NCBI RefSeq assembly: GCF_002278075.1
Contig: NZ_CP022992.1
Span: 425,417-489,416 of the forward strand
Length of the DNA: 64,000 bases
Reading direction: 5' to 3'
Source of the DNA: Paraburkholderia aromaticivorans
Lineage (GTDB): Bacteria; Pseudomonadota; Gammaproteobacteria; Burkholderiales; Burkholderiaceae
Within the stretch, counting starts at the first letter, position 1; every line of letters begins with the position of its first letter. Shown here piece after piece: positions 63,675-64,000 of the stretch. Below the pieces are notes generated by a model. It made no database searches and was not told the DNA's origin. It was given only the letters and a program-made list of their open reading frames with translations. A program made the translations under genes and the position numbers.

Positions 63675-64000
63675 ATGATGAGCGAAAAAGATGCGGTCGC
63701 CGTTTTGGGTGATAGAGCGCATAGTGCAAGTGATATCGAGCAAGGTTCGCCTGCTCCGAACAGCCAAGCCAAAGTCCATCCGTTTGCTCCCGGCGATCGG
63801 GTGCGCGTCTCCGACGACGTGAAAACTAGATATTTCCCTCAGTCGGAGCACGCCCGCCGCGCCGGGTGGACTGGTACCGTAAATTCCCAGTGCTGCCGCC
63901 CCTTCGAAGATCACGTTTATGTGGACTTCGACTTGCGACCGCGGCAAAGACGTCAGCGTCTCAAGGAGTTCATGGACGTCCGGGACCTCGAGTGGGCGCC
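63675..64000 (+). CDS. Hypothetical protein, 3' end outside the window
   Basis: An open frame from ATG 63675 (or 63678) to the window edge. GGGGAAAA precedes the start. It includes HPFAPGDRVRVSDDVKTRYF and WTGTVNSQCCRPFEDHVYVD, which resembles a small SH3/KOW-like beta barrel (GDRVRV... GxVxxxxxxxVxVDFD). The first 40 residues are polar and probably disordered. No specific family. Confidence 0.55.
   Translation, partial: MMSEKDAVAVLGDRAHSASDIEQGSPAPNSQAKVHPFAPGDRVRVSDDVKTRYFPQSEHARRAGWTGTVNSQCCRPFEDHVYVDFDLRPRQRRQRLKEFMDVRDLEWA

Noticed and set aside
1..64000. tRNA, rRNA, replication origin, partition or conjugation genes
   Set aside because: None was recognised anywhere in the window, so the plasmid assignment rests only on gene content and IS density.

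Overview
The window looks like an accessory replicon (plasmid or megaplasmid) or genomic island of a Burkholderiales bacterium, most likely Paraburkholderia, Burkholderia or Cupriavidus. The evidence is a membrane-bound hydrogenase operon in Cupriavidus necator (Ralstonia eutropha) order, a nag-type naphthalene-to-gentisate operon, and many insertion sequences of the IS21, IS3, IS5, IS110, IS256, IS630, IS481 and IS66 families. This placement is inferred from gene content; no replication origin, tRNA or rRNA was seen.

Layout. 0-13.4 kb is a mobile-element graveyard. It holds a 5'-truncated sulfide:quinone oxidoreductase, two IS110 elements, a doubly nonsense-mutated IS256 element, a PIN/Phd toxin-antitoxin pair, a frameshifted metallopeptidase relic, an IS21 element nested in an IS3 element with a visible 7-bp target duplication, a chemoreceptor, and scraps of a group II intron reverse transcriptase, an IS256 transposase and an LpxL-type acyltransferase.

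13.5-34.9 kb is a near-complete hydrogenase island. It runs hoxKGZ MLOQRTV - hypA B C D E - hoxA - hoxBCJ on the + strand, then hoxN on the - strand, then hypF on the + strand. HoxK carries the six proximal-cluster cysteines of oxygen-tolerant membrane-bound hydrogenases. HoxBC is an H2-sensing regulatory hydrogenase that signals through the kinase HoxJ to the sigma-54 activator HoxA, and a -24/-12 promoter lies just upstream of hoxK. Against the C. necator order, hypF has moved to the far end and hypX is absent.

34.9-40.5 kb holds an IS3 scrap, an IS5 element and a FadL/TodX-like outer-membrane channel gene split by a second IS21-type element with a 7-bp duplication. 40.7-55.6 kb is the nag cluster, read on the - strand from nagAa to nagL and faced by the divergent regulator nagR. 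It encodes naphthalene dioxygenase (AaAbAcAd), NagB, C, D, E and F to salicylate, salicylate 5-hydroxylase (NagGH) to gentisate, and NagI, L and K to fumarate and pyruvate. The pathway is complete. A degenerate IS3 copy sits between nagD and nagI, and a NagR/NahR-type box lies in the nagAa-nagR gap.

55.6-64 kb holds an IS481 scrap, an IS630 element, a D-2-hydroxyacid dehydrogenase and a run of small hypothetical genes of plasmid or integrative-element type. Two of these genes are preceded by near-identical leader hairpins with compensatory base changes, which suggests an RNA element. An IS5 element with a CTAG duplication interrupts this run, and the last gene leaves the window.

Together the genes suggest a mixotrophic lifestyle in which H2 oxidation and naphthalene or salicylate catabolism share one mobile replicon.
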